The notes below the pieces were generated by a model. It was not told the origin of the DNA and searched no databases. It saw only the letters and a list, made by a program, of their open reading frames with translations. Below, one piece after another: positions 1 through 9,162 of a stretch of 64,000 nucleotides of DNA (position 1 is its first letter; every line of letters starts with the position of its first letter). The stretch spans positions 2,137,001 to 2,201,000 of the forward strand of contig NZ_LT899436.1 in the NCBI RefSeq assembly GCF_900198195.1. The letters run 5' to 3'. Source of the DNA: Tenacibaculum jejuense (GTDB lineage: Bacteria > Bacteroidota > Bacteroidia > Flavobacteriales > Flavobacteriaceae). Both the position numbers and the translations under genes were made by a program.

Positions 1-313
1 AACCTTCATTGAAAACCCATTCTTCTCCTTCTTCTTCAATAATTTTAGCATTAATAAATACTTTATTGAATGATTCTAAAACTTTTTTCTCTTCATCAGG
101 TAAACCATCGTCTTCAGCAAAAGGAGAAGCATCTATAAGAAATAGACGTATATCTTTCCCAATTTGTGGGGCAGCTAAACCAACTCCAGAAGCATTATAC
201 ATAGTTTCTTTCATATTGCTAATCAATTCAGAAAGATTAGGATAGTCTTTATCAATGTCTTTCCCAACTTTTCTTAATACAGGGTCTCCGTAAGCAACTA
301 TCGGTAGTATCAT
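1..313 (-). CDS. def: Peptide deformylase (partial, 3' end beyond window)
   Basis: Removes the N-formyl group from nascent proteins in the cytoplasm. Reading the minus strand from the ATG at 313-311 gives 104 residues starting [17 protein letters not shown], followed by the family's motif [12 protein letters not shown], and the strand that follows it ([10 protein letters not shown]). The metal-binding EGCLS and HExxD motifs lie beyond the left edge, so catalytic competence cannot be checked. It is preceded on the same strand by ruvX, an order common in Flavobacteriaceae. The identification rests on motif I and the typical N-terminus and is secure. Confidence 0.93.
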   Translation of the reverse strand, partial: MILPIVAYGDPVLRKVGKDIDKDYPNLSELISNMKETMYNASGVGLAAPQIGKDIRLFLIDASPFAEDDGLPDEEKKVLESFNKVFINAKIIEEEGEEWVFNEG

Positions 314-371
314 ATACTATGGTAATTTTTTTAATGCAAGCAAAAGTACAAATAAGCTTGTTTACTTAAAA

Positions 372-803
372 TTATTTGTTGTATAAATATGATTGAAGAA
401 TAATTGTAGCGCTTATTTCATCTACTAAACCTTTATTTCTTCGTTGTTTCTTTTTTAGTCCACTATCAATCATTGTTTGAAAAGCCATTTTAGATGTAAA
501 ACGTTCATCAACCCTTTCTACTGGTATTGATGGGATTTCCTTTTTAAGTTTATTTAAGAAAGAAATGATAAGATGTTCACTTTCACTATCTGTATTATTC
601 ATTTGTTTAGGTTTCCCTATTACAAACTGAGAAACATGTTCTTTTGTTGTGTAGTCTTTTAAAAAATCTATTAAAGATTCTGTTGGAACAGTTGTTAAAC
701 CAGAAGCTATAATTTGAAGTTCATCTGTTATAGCTATACCTGTTCTTTTTAATCCATAATCGATTGCTAGTATTCTTGCCAAGTTAACTTTAATTTTTAG
801 CAA
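372..803 (-). CDS. ruvX: Putative pre-16S rRNA nuclease / Holliday junction resolvase family YqgF
   Basis: RNase H-fold nuclease of the YqgF/RuvX family, which in bacteria takes part in 16S rRNA 5' processing. The first catalytic aspartate is in LAIDYG, followed by the strand KRTGIAITD, and the VERVDERFTS motif and the C-terminal DEISATIILQSYL helix are present, giving full family length. The ATG at 803 adds seven residues to the usual flavobacterial N-terminus (ARILAIDYG); a TTG at 782-780 sits exactly where the conserved start is expected, so the true start may be that TTG. It lies 58 bp upstream of def and is probably co-transcribed with it. Confidence 0.92.
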   Translation of the reverse strand: MLKIKVNLARILAIDYGLKRTGIAITDELQIIASGLTTVPTESLIDFLKDYTTKEHVSQFVIGKPKQMNNTDSESEHLIISFLNKLKKEIPSIPVERVDERFTSKMAFQTMIDSGLKKKQRRNKGLVDEISATIILQSYLYNK

Positions 804-878
804 AAATAGTCATTTTTAACAATGATTTATTTTCTGTTTAAAAAATGTGTTTTACTATAAAATCTTTCTTGGTACACT

Positions 879-886
879 TATATTTG
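879..886 (+). promoter_or_regulatory. Bacteroidota -7 element upstream of dapD
   Basis: TATATTTG is an exact match to the TAnnTTTG -7 consensus of Bacteroidota housekeeping promoters, 25 bp before the dapD ATG at 912. A clear TTTG -33 box is not seen at the right distance; only T-rich sequence lies there. Confidence 0.5.
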
Positions 887-911
887 TACAAAATATATAT
901 AACCAATAAAG

Positions 912-1727
912 ATGACAGAAATTCGTTCGATTATAGAAAACGCATGGGATAATAGAGAATTGTTGAAAAATGAAGAAACTACAGCAGCTATTAGAAAAGT
1001 TGTAGATTTATTAGATGCAGGTGAACTTCGTGTTGCAGAACCAACTGAAGATGGTTGGCAAGTAAACGAATGGGTGAAAAAGGCAGTAGTTTTATATTTC
1101 CCAATTCAAAAAATGGAAACTTTAGAAGCAGGTATTTTTGAATATCATGACAAAATTCCATTAAAAAGAAACTATCAAGAGAAAGGAATTCGTGTAGTAC
1201 CAAATGCTGTTGCTCGTCATGGAGCTTACATCTCTTCTGGTACTATTTTAATGCCAAGTTACGTGAATATTGGAGCTTATGTAGATGAAGGAACAATGGT
1301 CGATACTTGGGCAACTGTTGGTTCTTGTGCACAAATTGGTAAAAATGTACACTTATCGGGTGGTGTTGGTATTGGTGGAGTTTTAGAACCATTACAAGCT
1401 GCACCTGTTATTATAGAAGATAACGCATTTATTGGATCTCGTTGTATCGTTGTAGAAGGTGTAAGAGTTGAAAGAGAAGCTGTTTTAGGAGCTAATGTAG
1501 TTTTAACTGCTTCAACAAAAATTATTGATGTAACTGGAGATGAACCAATTGAAATGAAAGGAAGAGTTCCTGCTCGTTCAGTAGTTATTCCTGGTAGTTA
1601 TACAAAGAAATTTGCAGCAGGAGAATATAATGTACCTTGCGCTTTAATTATTGGAAAGCGTAAAGAAAGTACCAATAAGAAAACATCATTAAATGACGCA
1701 TTAAGAGAGTATGATGTAGCTGTTTAA
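912..1727 (+). CDS. dapD: 2,3,4,5-tetrahydropyridine-2,6-dicarboxylate N-succinyltransferase
   Basis: Catalyses the succinyl-CoA-dependent step of the diaminopimelate/lysine pathway, feeding peptidoglycan synthesis. The 271 residues are full length. An alpha-helical N-terminal domain (about 1-100) is followed by a left-handed beta-helix of hexapeptide repeats (about 105-225) with the conserved segments MPSYVNIGAYVDEGTMVDTW and GGVLEPLQAAPVIIED, then a short C-terminal domain. It is a single-gene unit: its own -7 promoter element lies upstream and a strong hairpin terminator starts 28 bp after the stop codon. Confidence 0.97.
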   Translation: MTEIRSIIENAWDNRELLKNEETTAAIRKVVDLLDAGELRVAEPTEDGWQVNEWVKKAVVLYFPIQKMETLEAGIFEYHDKIPLKRNYQEKGIRVVPNAVARHGAYISSGTILMPSYVNIGAYVDEGTMVDTWATVGSCAQIGKNVHLSGGVGIGGVLEPLQAAPVIIEDNAFIGSRCIVVEGVRVEREAVLGANVVLTASTKIIDVTGDEPIEMKGRVPARSVVIPGSYTKKFAAGEYNVPCALIIGKRKESTNKKTSLNDALREYDVAV

Positions 1728-1754
1728 TAACTAAAAAACTTTTTTTAATTTTAA

Positions 1755-1787
1755 GATCAAATATAATCCTATATTTGATCTTTTTTT
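1755..1787 (+). terminator. Rho-independent terminator after dapD
   Basis: A perfect 11-bp inverted repeat (1755-1765 with 1770-1780) with the 4-base loop ATCC is followed by seven T. It separates dapD from the glycosyltransferase cluster, whose first ATG is only six bases past the T-tract. Confidence 0.9.
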
Positions 1788-1792
1788 ATTTA

Positions 1793-2542
1793 ATGAATAA
1801 GATAGTAGTATATACTGGAGCTTTTGGAGACGACTTTGGCTTTATACCTCAGAAAGAAATAGAAGGAGTTGATTTTTTTTGCTTTACTGATAATGTAGAA
1901 AAAGTAAAATTTCCATGGAAACCTATCGAGTTGATTTCGGATCAAAAAAATGGAGTATTACGAAATAGACATCCGAAGTTATTACCTCACTTATATTTTC
2001 AAGATTACGATATCAGTATTTATATAGATAGTAACTACCTAATAATAGGTGATATTAAGGAGTTACTAAATAGTCTGGGAGAAGATTTTAAAATGGGAAT
2101 ATTTGATCATAATCAATGTGAAGACAAGAGAGATTGTGTTTATGATGAATATGAAGCTATTCTAGAATTAGGAAAAGAGACTGGTGTTTACAAAGATCAA
2201 CCAGAGGTGATGAAGAAACAAATTGATTTTTTTAGAAGTGAGTCTTATCCTGAAAATAACGGATTAATCTTTGCTGCAGTATTAATTCGAAAACACAATG
2301 ATCCACAGGTAATAAAAGTAATGGAAGACTGGTGGGGGTTTGTATCTACAAAGAGCAAAAGAGATCAATTAAGTTTTAATTATGTAGCTTGGAAGAATAA
2401 TTTCGTGCCAACAATTATCAATGGAGACTTAAGAAGAGGAAATCCTTATTTTTATTTCCTTTGCATGGCAAGAAAAAATTATATTCCAAAATTAATTAAA
2501 TATAAAATCAAACGTTTTTTCGGAATTAAAAAACATCCATAG
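1793..2542 (+). CDS. DUF616-like glycosyltransferase
   Basis: Probable glycosyltransferase of surface polysaccharide or LPS assembly. The N-terminus (MNKIVVYTGAFGDDF), the segment VDFFCFTDN and an IYIDSNYLI motif resembling the DxD nucleotide-sugar site match the DUF616/TOD1-type family. The C-terminal part has a large insertion before SFNYVAWKNN and ends in a basic tail. The ATG at 1793 is preferred over a TTG at 1775, which falls inside the terminator stem. The stop overlaps the next start by one base, so it is the first gene of a tight operon. The acceptor and donor sugars cannot be read from sequence. Confidence 0.75.
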   Translation: MNKIVVYTGAFGDDFGFIPQKEIEGVDFFCFTDNVEKVKFPWKPIELISDQKNGVLRNRHPKLLPHLYFQDYDISIYIDSNYLIIGDIKELLNSLGEDFKMGIFDHNQCEDKRDCVYDEYEAILELGKETGVYKDQPEVMKKQIDFFRSESYPENNGLIFAAVLIRKHNDPQVIKVMEDWWGFVSTKSKRDQLSFNYVAWKNNFVPTIINGDLRRGNPYFYFLCMARKNYIPKLIKYKIKRFFGIKKHP

Positions 2543-3342
2543 TGATCAAATTATCAATAATAATATCATATTACAAAGCGATTGAAAATCTAAAGTTGAT
2601 TTTAGAAGCTTTAAATTATCAAAGTTCAAACGAGTTTGAAGCTATCATTTCTGAAGATGATAACAATGAAGCTACTATTAACTTTTTAAATAAAGAACGA
2701 AACACATATAACTTTCAAATTCTTCATGTTAATCAGCAAAAAGATGACGGTTTTCGAAAAAATGTAATGTTAAATAAATCAATAAAGATTTCAAATTCTG
2801 AAACATTAGTTTTTATTGATGGAGACTGTATACCTCATAAACACTTCGTGAAATCCTATATTAATAATATTCAAGAAGGAGTAATGTTGAAGGGAAGAAG
2901 AGTAATGTTAGGTGAAAAAATATCTGAAAAAATAACCACTAATAAAACTATAAAACCTTTAAACACATTATCTATTTTACTATCTGATTCTGATAATAAA
3001 AAAGAAGGATTATACCTTAAAAATAAAAGTTTAACTCTTTCAATGAAAGATAAAGGTTTGTTAGGTTGTAACTGGGGAATTCAGAAAAAACATTTAATAG
3101 AAATAAATGGTTTTGATGAAGATTATATTCGTGCTGCAGTTGGTGAAGATAGTGATATAGAATGGCGATTGAAACGTATAGGTATAGGTAGTAAGTCCAT
3201 GAAAAATAAAGCTATAGTTTATCATATACATCACGAAAGAGGATATTCTGAAGAAGGTGTAGAGAAAAATATGGCGTTAATGAAGGATAAAATGGATAAA
3301 GATCTTTATATCTGTCTAAACGGACTTGAAAAGCGATCGTAA
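2542..3342 (+). CDS. Glycosyltransferase family 2, galactosyltransferase-like C-terminus
   Basis: GT-A fold transferase acting at the cytoplasmic face of the membrane. The N-terminal half has the family 2 pattern (LSIIISYYKAIENL, EDDNN, then the DxD-type VFIDGDC near residue 93). The C-terminal half has the GCNWGIQKKHLIEINGFDE and GEDSDIEWRLKR segments typical of the galactosyltransferase-like/chondroitin-polymerase group, in which ED is the likely catalytic pair. It starts with GTG overlapping the upstream TAG by one base and ends flush against the next ATG, so translational coupling is likely. The sugar specificity is unknown. Confidence 0.85.
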   Translation: MIKLSIIISYYKAIENLKLILEALNYQSSNEFEAIISEDDNNEATINFLNKERNTYNFQILHVNQQKDDGFRKNVMLNKSIKISNSETLVFIDGDCIPHKHFVKSYINNIQEGVMLKGRRVMLGEKISEKITTNKTIKPLNTLSILLSDSDNKKEGLYLKNKSLTLSMKDKGLLGCNWGIQKKHLIEINGFDEDYIRAAVGEDSDIEWRLKRIGIGSKSMKNKAIVYHIHHERGYSEEGVEKNMALMKDKMDKDLYICLNGLEKRS

Positions 3343-4452
3343 ATGAGAATAGGTTTTGATGCCAAGAGAGCATTTCATAATACTACAGGTTTAGGGAATT
3401 ATAGTAGAGACTTAATTCGTATTCTGTCAGAATATTTTTCAGGGGAAGAGTATTACTTGTACAATACAAAGCCCAAAAAAGTTGATCGGTTAGATATGAC
3501 TAAGTTTACTGAACGACTTCCTGAAGGTAAATTTTGGAAAAAATTTTCATCCATATGGAGGCAAGGAGCAATAGTAAATCAGATCAAAAAAGATAACATA
3601 GATTTATATCATGGTTTATCTGGAGAAATCCCAAGAAACTTAAAGAGTAAAGGCATAAAATCTGTTGTTACTATTCATGATTTAATTTTTGTTCGTTATC
3701 CTAAATTATATTCTTTTTTTGATAGAAAAATTCATTTCAATAAATTTAAATATGCAGCTCATAATGCAGATAGAGTTATAGCTATAAGCGAACAAACAAA
3801 AAAAGATATAGTTTCTTTTTTAAAAGTAGATTCATCTAAAATAGATGTTATTTATCAAGGCTGCCACGCAGTTTTTAAACAGCAAGTATCACAAGAACAA
3901 ATAAAACAGGTAAAGGAAAAATACAATTTACCAGATCAATTTATTTTTAATGTAGGAACTATTGAAGAACGTAAAAACTTACTAAGTATAGTAAAAGCCA
4001 TTAAAGACATAGATATTGTTTTGGTTGTTGCAGGAAGAAAAACCAATTATTTTGATACGGTTCAAGAGTACATTGTTGAGCACAAGTTAGAAAACAAAAT
4101 TTTATTTTTAGGTGGTGTAGATCTTCAAGAATTAGCTACAATATATCAAATAGCAAAAATCTTTATTTATCCAAGTATTTTTGAAGGATTTGGTATTCCA
4201 ATTATAGAAGCTTTATATTCTAAAACACCAGTAATTACAAGTAAAGGTGGAGTTTTTCCTGAAGCAGGTGGACCAAATTCAATTTATGTTGAGCCCTATA
4301 ATATTAATGAATTGCAACAAGAAATTAATACTTTGTTAAATAATGATGAAAAACGAAAAGAAATAGCAGAAAAAGGCTATACTTTTGTTCAAAAGTTTAA
4401 TGATGAAGCTATTGCTAATTCTATAATGAATCTTTACAAACAAATCGTTTAA
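3343..4452 (+). CDS. Glycosyltransferase family 4 (mannosyltransferase-like)
   Basis: GT-B fold retaining transferase, 369 residues. The N-terminus MRIGFDAKRAFHNTTGLGNYSR is the glycine-rich acceptor-domain loop seen in GT4 mannosyltransferases. The C-terminal nucleotide-sugar domain carries FNVGTIEERKN, the sub-domain YPSIFEGFG and the E-x7-E motif EGFGIPIIEAL. It follows the preceding gene without a gap and is followed one base later by another GT4, so the two probably add consecutive sugars to the same glycan. Confidence 0.88.
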   Translation: MRIGFDAKRAFHNTTGLGNYSRDLIRILSEYFSGEEYYLYNTKPKKVDRLDMTKFTERLPEGKFWKKFSSIWRQGAIVNQIKKDNIDLYHGLSGEIPRNLKSKGIKSVVTIHDLIFVRYPKLYSFFDRKIHFNKFKYAAHNADRVIAISEQTKKDIVSFLKVDSSKIDVIYQGCHAVFKQQVSQEQIKQVKEKYNLPDQFIFNVGTIEERKNLLSIVKAIKDIDIVLVVAGRKTNYFDTVQEYIVEHKLENKILFLGGVDLQELATIYQIAKIFIYPSIFEGFGIPIIEALYSKTPVITSKGGVFPEAGGPNSIYVEPYNINELQQEINTLLNNDEKRKEIAEKGYTFVQKFNDEAIANSIMNLYKQIV

Positions 4453-4453
4453 T

Positions 4454-5539
4454 ATGAAGAATGTATGTTTTTTTATAAGTGTGAAATTTTGGGGTGGAGG
4501 AACTAAATTACATTTAGAGTACGCTTTAGAATTCAAGAAAAAAGGATATAATGTCTTTTTAGCAGGAGATAAAGACGGATTAATAATAGAAGAAGCTAAG
4601 AAGCACGATTTAGATGTGTTCTATATTTCTGGTGGAAATAGAGCTTTTTTAAATCCTATGAAACTTAATAAGTTTGTTAATTTTTATAAAAAGAATGCTA
4701 TTGATACTGTAATATTTTCTAATTCAGAAGATGTTAAATTGGCAGGGATATCAGCAAAAATAGCTAAAGTTAAAAATGTTGTTTATTTAAGAGGTTTAGC
4801 AAAAAATATAAAGAATAGTTTTTCAAACCGTTTTCTTTTTTCCAAAGTTTTAACGCACATTGTTGCTAACTCAGAAGAAACTAAAAAAACTATTTTAAAG
4901 AATTTACATGAGTTTTTGAATGAAAATAAGGTTAGAGTTATTTACCATGGAATTGATGTGAATGATGTAAATTATGATAGAAAACTCAAAGAAATTGTTC
5001 CAGAACAAGGAAAGATAATTTTAGGAAACGCAGGTAGAATAACAGAGCAAAAAGGTCATGATAAATTAATTGAGATTGCAAAAATCTTAAAAGAAAATAA
5101 ACTAGACTTTACATTATATCTTGCAGGAGTAGGAGAGATGGAAGATGAAATCAGAACTCTCATAACTCAATATGGATTAGAAAAAGAGGTTATTATGTTA
5201 GGTTTTGTTAATGATATGGAAGCATTTATGAATAGTATAGATGTCTTTTTATTAACTTCACTATGGGAAGGTTTTGGATATGTAATTGTTGAAGCAATGA
5301 TAAAATCTAAACCAGTAGTTGCGTTCAATATGACGAGCAATCCAGAAATAATAAGTCAAAATCAAACAGGTTATTTGGTTGACTATCCTAATATATCTAC
5401 TTTTGCAGAAAAAGTAAAACTCTTATCAGAAGATGATTTACTTAGGAGAAACATGGGAGAATCTGCTAAGCAGAGCATTATTAATCGATTTAATTTAGAA
5501 GAAAGAATTACTGAATTTGAACAGTATCTTTTAGAATAG
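4454..5539 (+). CDS. Glycosyltransferase family 4
   Basis: GT-B fold transferase of 361 residues. The N-terminal part has the FWGGGTKLHLEYALEF loop; the C-terminal domain has LGNAGRITEQKGHDKLIE, VIMLGFVNDMEAFM and the E-x7-E motif EGFGYVIVEAM that contacts the donor nucleotide sugar. It is the fourth gene of the glycan operon, one base after the previous stop. The linkage formed is not predictable from sequence alone. Confidence 0.88.
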   Translation: MKNVCFFISVKFWGGGTKLHLEYALEFKKKGYNVFLAGDKDGLIIEEAKKHDLDVFYISGGNRAFLNPMKLNKFVNFYKKNAIDTVIFSNSEDVKLAGISAKIAKVKNVVYLRGLAKNIKNSFSNRFLFSKVLTHIVANSEETKKTILKNLHEFLNENKVRVIYHGIDVNDVNYDRKLKEIVPEQGKIILGNAGRITEQKGHDKLIEIAKILKENKLDFTLYLAGVGEMEDEIRTLITQYGLEKEVIMLGFVNDMEAFMNSIDVFLLTSLWEGFGYVIVEAMIKSKPVVAFNMTSNPEIISQNQTGYLVDYPNISTFAEKVKLLSEDDLLRRNMGESAKQSIINRFNLEERITEFEQYLLE

Positions 5540-5568
5540 ATCATCAAAATTTTCAACCTTATAAACCA

Positions 5569-6225
5569 ATGGATAAAATTTTTATTGTACTAGGCGCTAT
5601 AGTCGTTACATATGTATTAGTAAAATTATTAAAACGAAAAACTTTACATCCACATATTCCATTTAAATATAATTTTGGTAAAAGAAGAGATACTTTTGCA
5701 AAAGTATTAGAATTATTACACGAGAATAATGCAAAAGTTCTTTTAGAAACAGGAACTTCTAGAAATGGTTTGAAAAACACAAAAGGAGATGGTGCCGCTA
5801 CTATCGTTTTTGGTTTATGGGCAAAGAAAAATTCAGCTAAATTATATTCAGTAGATATCGACCCTATTTCAGTTCAAGAATCTGAAAAAGAAGTTAAAAA
5901 TCAAAATTTAAGTGAATATGTAAATGTAGTTTTAAGTGATTCTGTTACTTACTTAAAGGATTTTGAACAAAATATTGATTTTTTATATTTAGATAGTTAC
6001 GATTATTCTGAAAAAGATGAAGATATACAAAAGAAAAGTCAAGAACATCATTTAAATGAATTTAAAGCAATAGAAAATAAATTACATGACAAAACTGTAG
6101 TTCTTATAGATGATTGCAAACTTAAAGGAGGAGGAAAAGGAAGATTGGTTATCGACTATATGCTTAAAAACAATTGGAAAATATTAATGGATAAATATCA
6201 AGTGTTATTAGTAAAGTCTAATTAG
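5569..6225 (+). CDS. Membrane-anchored class I SAM-dependent methyltransferase-like protein
   Basis: Protein of 218 residues with an N-terminal hydrophobic anchor (about residues 4-20) and a Rossmann-fold methyltransferase-like domain. The glycine motif is the degenerate LLETGTSRNG (about 58-68), motif II is LYSVDIDP, and DFLYLDSYDYSE and VVLIDDCKLKGGGKG follow. This resembles Methyltransf_24-type enzymes. It is the last gene of the glycan operon (29 bp after the GT4 stop) and may modify a sugar or lipid-linked intermediate at the inner membrane. The substrate is inferred from context only. Confidence 0.7.
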   Translation: MDKIFIVLGAIVVTYVLVKLLKRKTLHPHIPFKYNFGKRRDTFAKVLELLHENNAKVLLETGTSRNGLKNTKGDGAATIVFGLWAKKNSAKLYSVDIDPISVQESEKEVKNQNLSEYVNVVLSDSVTYLKDFEQNIDFLYLDSYDYSEKDEDIQKKSQEHHLNEFKAIENKLHDKTVVLIDDCKLKGGGKGRLVIDYMLKNNWKILMDKYQVLLVKSN

Positions 6226-6253
6226 TACTTTAATATTTATTAAAAATAATATA

Positions 6254-6290
6254 AAAGTGGATTGATAATTAATTTATTAATTCACTTTTT
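6254..6290. terminator. Bidirectional hairpin between convergent glycan genes
   Basis: A 10-bp stem with one G-T pair (6254-6263 with 6279-6288) is followed by T-rich sequence on the plus strand. It lies between the methyltransferase and the convergent glycosyltransferase, overlapping the latter's stop codon. Confidence 0.6.
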
Positions 6291-7043
6291 CATTTTTTTT
6301 CTTTCCATTAATTTTAAATATTTAAGAACACTATATTCTGCGATATAAGTACTCCAAACATAGCCTTCATAACCGTTAAACATATTGCCTCTTATTACAT
6401 ATTCTTTAAAGAAAGTAAAGGGATATTTAAAAACTAAGAAAAGTAAGTTTACTCGTTTATTTTTTTTGAAGTACTCTTCTGAAACTAAAGATGCATACCT
6501 ATTTTTTTTTAAGTTTATTTGCTCAACTGAAGTAGCAGTATAATGATAGAAGAAATTTTTAAATCGACCTTTTGAACCATTATACTCAACTGTTTCATGT
6601 ACTTTTTTATTAGAAAATTCAGCATGATTTTTATTAAATAGTCTTAGTACAGGAGTATTTTTCAAGTATCCATATTCAAATACTTTTCCTAAATACACAT
6701 GTTTTCTATTTAAAAAGTAAGCTTTATGAGGAACAGTATCCTGATTAAATTCTAACTTTATCTCATCAATTAAATCATTTGTCAATACTTCATCAGCATC
6801 AATAGATAATACCCAATCGTAAGTACACTTACTTACCAAGTATCGTTTTTGTTCACCATAACCATTAAACTTTTTTTGAAATACTTTTGCTCCAAAAGAT
6901 TCACATATTTCTAATGTTGCATCACTACTGTATGAATCAATAACTACAATTTCATCACACCAGACTAATTTTTCTAATGTACGAGCTATATTTTCCTCTT
7001 CATTAAAAGTAATAAGTGCAGCACTAATTTTATGTTTATGCAT
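6282..7043 (-). CDS. Glycosyltransferase family 2, WaaE/KdtX-like
   Basis: Likely LPS-core glycosyltransferase. The opening ISAALITFNEEENIARTLE, the segment VVIDSYSSDATLEIC and the DxD motif in WVLSIDADEVLT match the WaaE/KdtX group, which adds glucose or heptose residues to the inner core. The C-terminal half has the family's aromatic-rich region around FFYHYTATSVEQI. It is convergent with the glycan operon and divergent from tsaC. The family call is firm; the WaaE-like role is by similarity. Confidence 0.85.
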   Translation of the reverse strand: MHKHKISAALITFNEEENIARTLEKLVWCDEIVVIDSYSSDATLEICESFGAKVFQKKFNGYGEQKRYLVSKCTYDWVLSIDADEVLTNDLIDEIKLEFNQDTVPHKAYFLNRKHVYLGKVFEYGYLKNTPVLRLFNKNHAEFSNKKVHETVEYNGSKGRFKNFFYHYTATSVEQINLKKNRYASLVSEEYFKKNKRVNLLFLVFKYPFTFFKEYVIRGNMFNGYEGYVWSTYIAEYSVLKYLKLMERKKMKK

Positions 7044-7172
7044 TCATATAGTTTTACTATAACAAACATAATGTAAATTAGCGGTTTTAAGTAATATAAT
7101 TTCTGTATCGTCAGATATAATTTACGAAAGGATTTTTTTAAGAAATAAACCTTCATTTTTTTGAATGAGATT

Positions 7173-7724
7173 ATGATAATAAAAGAAGTTGTAAACGAGT
7201 TAATTAAAGGTAAAACCATATTATATCCAACAGATACAGTATGGGGACTAGGATGTGATGCTACAAATGTTGAAGCAGTACAAGAGATTTATAAAATTAA
7301 AAATAGAGAAGAAAGTAAAAGTTTAATTGTTTTGGTAAGTTCTTTTGAAATGTTAGAACAATATGTTACAGTACCTCATGTTGCCAAAGAAATACTTGAA
7401 AAAGCAGTAAAACCAACAACAATAATTTACCAAAACCCAAAAGGTATAGCTAAGAATATCATTAATAAAGAAGATAACACACTTGCTATTCGTATAGCTC
7501 AAGATGAATTTTGTAAAGAGTTGATAGATACATTTGCTAAGCCAATAGTATCTACATCAGCAAATGTTAGTGGAAATCCTACTCCTAAATCTTTTTCTGA
7601 AATAGAACAGTCTATTTTGGATGATGTTGATTATATAGTAAATTTGCATCAAAATAAAGTATCAGAAAAATCGTCAACGATACTAAAATTAGAAGGAGAA
7701 AAAGTAATAGTGATACGAGAATAG
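7173..7724 (+). CDS. tsaC: L-threonylcarbamoyladenylate synthase
   Basis: Makes threonylcarbamoyl-AMP for the t6A37 modification of ANN-decoding tRNAs. The YrdC/Sua5 fold is shown by the N-terminal [21 protein letters not shown], by [17 protein letters not shown] and by the nucleotide-binding [15 protein letters not shown]. Its length of about 183 residues is that of the single-domain TsaC/YwlC form, without the Sua5 C-terminal domain. The ATG at 7173 fits homologues better than an in-frame TTG at 7161. cca follows five bases later. Its partner TsaE is also in this window (45383-45790). Confidence 0.94.
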   Translation: MIIKEVVNELIKGKTILYPTDTVWGLGCDATNVEAVQEIYKIKNREESKSLIVLVSSFEMLEQYVTVPHVAKEILEKAVKPTTIIYQNPKGIAKNIINKEDNTLAIRIAQDEFCKELIDTFAKPIVSTSANVSGNPTPKSFSEIEQSILDDVDYIVNLHQNKVSEKSSTILKLEGEKVIVIRE

Positions 7725-7729
7725 AGTTT

Positions 7730-9160
7730 ATGCAGGATCAATTTTTTAAAGAAGCACTTACACATAAAGTATTTGAATATATAACCGAGGCTACAGATCA
7801 ACTTGGCTTAGATAGTTATGTCATTGGAGGTTTTGTCCGTGATTTTATTTTAAAACGCGGAAATGCTAAAGATATAGATGTTGTAACTATAGGTAGTGGT
7901 ATAGAGTTAGCACAAAAAGTTGCTAGTTTATTGCCAAACAAACCTAAGGTTCAAGTCTTTAAAACCTACGGAACGGCTATGTTACGTTATAATGACATAG
8001 AAGTTGAATTTGTAGGAGCAAGAAAAGAGTCTTACACAGAGGAGAGTAGAAATCCAGAAGTTTCTGTGGGAACACTCCAAGACGACCAAGACAGGCGAGA
8101 TTTTACAATTAATGCTTTAGCGTTAAGCCTAAATGCAAAATCTTTTGGAAAATTGCTTGATCCTTTCGATGGTATCGGTGATTTAGAACGAAAAATTATT
8201 AAAACTCCTCTAGATCCAGATATTACGTATTCAGATGATCCTTTACGTATGATGCGAGCTATTCGTTTTGCAACACAATTAAACTTTACTATAGAAAAGG
8301 CTTCTTTAGATGCAATTAAAAGTAATGTAGAACGAATTAAAATCATTACTAAAGAAAGAATTGTAGATGAGATTAATAAAATAATGGCTTCGCCTAAGCC
8401 TTCAATAGGCTTTTTACTTTTAGAAAAAACAGGTTTATTAAATAAAATTTTACCTGAATTAATTGCTTTAAAAGGAGTTGAGGAAGTTGAAGGTCAGACT
8501 CATAAAGATAATTTTTATCACACTTTAGAAGTAGTTGATAATATTTCTGAAAATACAAACGATGTATGGTTGCGTTGGGCTGCTTTATTACATGATATAG
8601 GTAAAGCTCCAACAAAGAAGTTTGATAAAAGAAACGGCTGGACATTCCATTCTCATGAGTTTGTGGGGTCTAAAATGGTTTATAAATTATTCAAGCGTTT
8701 AAAAATGCCATTGAATAATAAAATGAAGTTTGTACAAAAAATGGTGTTACTGAGTTCTAGACCAATTGTATTGGCTTCTGAAGTAACAGATTCTGCTGTT
8801 CGTAGATTAATTTTTGATGCAGGTGATGATATCGATAGTTTAATGACATTATGTGAAGCTGATATCACGACTAAAAATCCTAAAAAATTCAGACGTTATC
8901 ATAAAAACTTTGAAATTGTTCGTCTTAAAATAAAAGAAGTTGAAGAACGAGATAGAGTTCGTAATTTTCAACCTCCAATTACAGGAGAAGAAATAATGAA
9001 AACTTTCAATTTAAAACCTTGTAGAGAAATAGGACAAATAAAAGAAGCAATAAAAGAAGCGATTTTAGAAGGAGAAATACCAAATGAATATGAAGCTTCG
9101 TATAACTTTATGTTGAAAAAAGCGAAAGCCATAGGTTTAACAGCACAAACAGAAATTTAG
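7730..9160 (+). CDS. cca: CCA tRNA nucleotidyltransferase / poly(A) polymerase family, HD domain
   Basis: Adds or repairs the 3' CCA of tRNA. The N-terminal polymerase-beta fold carries GGFVRD and the catalytic pair in DIDVVTIG (about residues 32-52), then the [10 protein letters not shown] motif and the [15 protein letters not shown] helix. A C-terminal HD phosphohydrolase domain has HDIGK (about 287) with upstream H. At 476 residues it has the length of the Bacteroidota HD-containing form. It is in an operon with tsaC upstream and a glycosyltransferase three bases downstream. Confidence 0.92.
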   Translation: MQDQFFKEALTHKVFEYITEATDQLGLDSYVIGGFVRDFILKRGNAKDIDVVTIGSGIELAQKVASLLPNKPKVQVFKTYGTAMLRYNDIEVEFVGARKESYTEESRNPEVSVGTLQDDQDRRDFTINALALSLNAKSFGKLLDPFDGIGDLERKIIKTPLDPDITYSDDPLRMMRAIRFATQLNFTIEKASLDAIKSNVERIKIITKERIVDEINKIMASPKPSIGFLLLEKTGLLNKILPELIALKGVEEVEGQTHKDNFYHTLEVVDNISENTNDVWLRWAALLHDIGKAPTKKFDKRNGWTFHSHEFVGSKMVYKLFKRLKMPLNNKMKFVQKMVLLSSRPIVLASEVTDSAVRRLIFDAGDDIDSLMTLCEADITTKNPKKFRRYHKNFEIVRLKIKEVEERDRVRNFQPPITGEEIMKTFNLKPCREIGQIKEAIKEAILEGEIPNEYEASYNFMLKKAKAIGLTAQTEI

Positions 9161-9162
9161 TA

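Noticed and set aside
9..245. Plus-strand open frame at the left edge
   Set aside because: It is antisense to peptide deformylase, whose motif I is clear on the minus strand.
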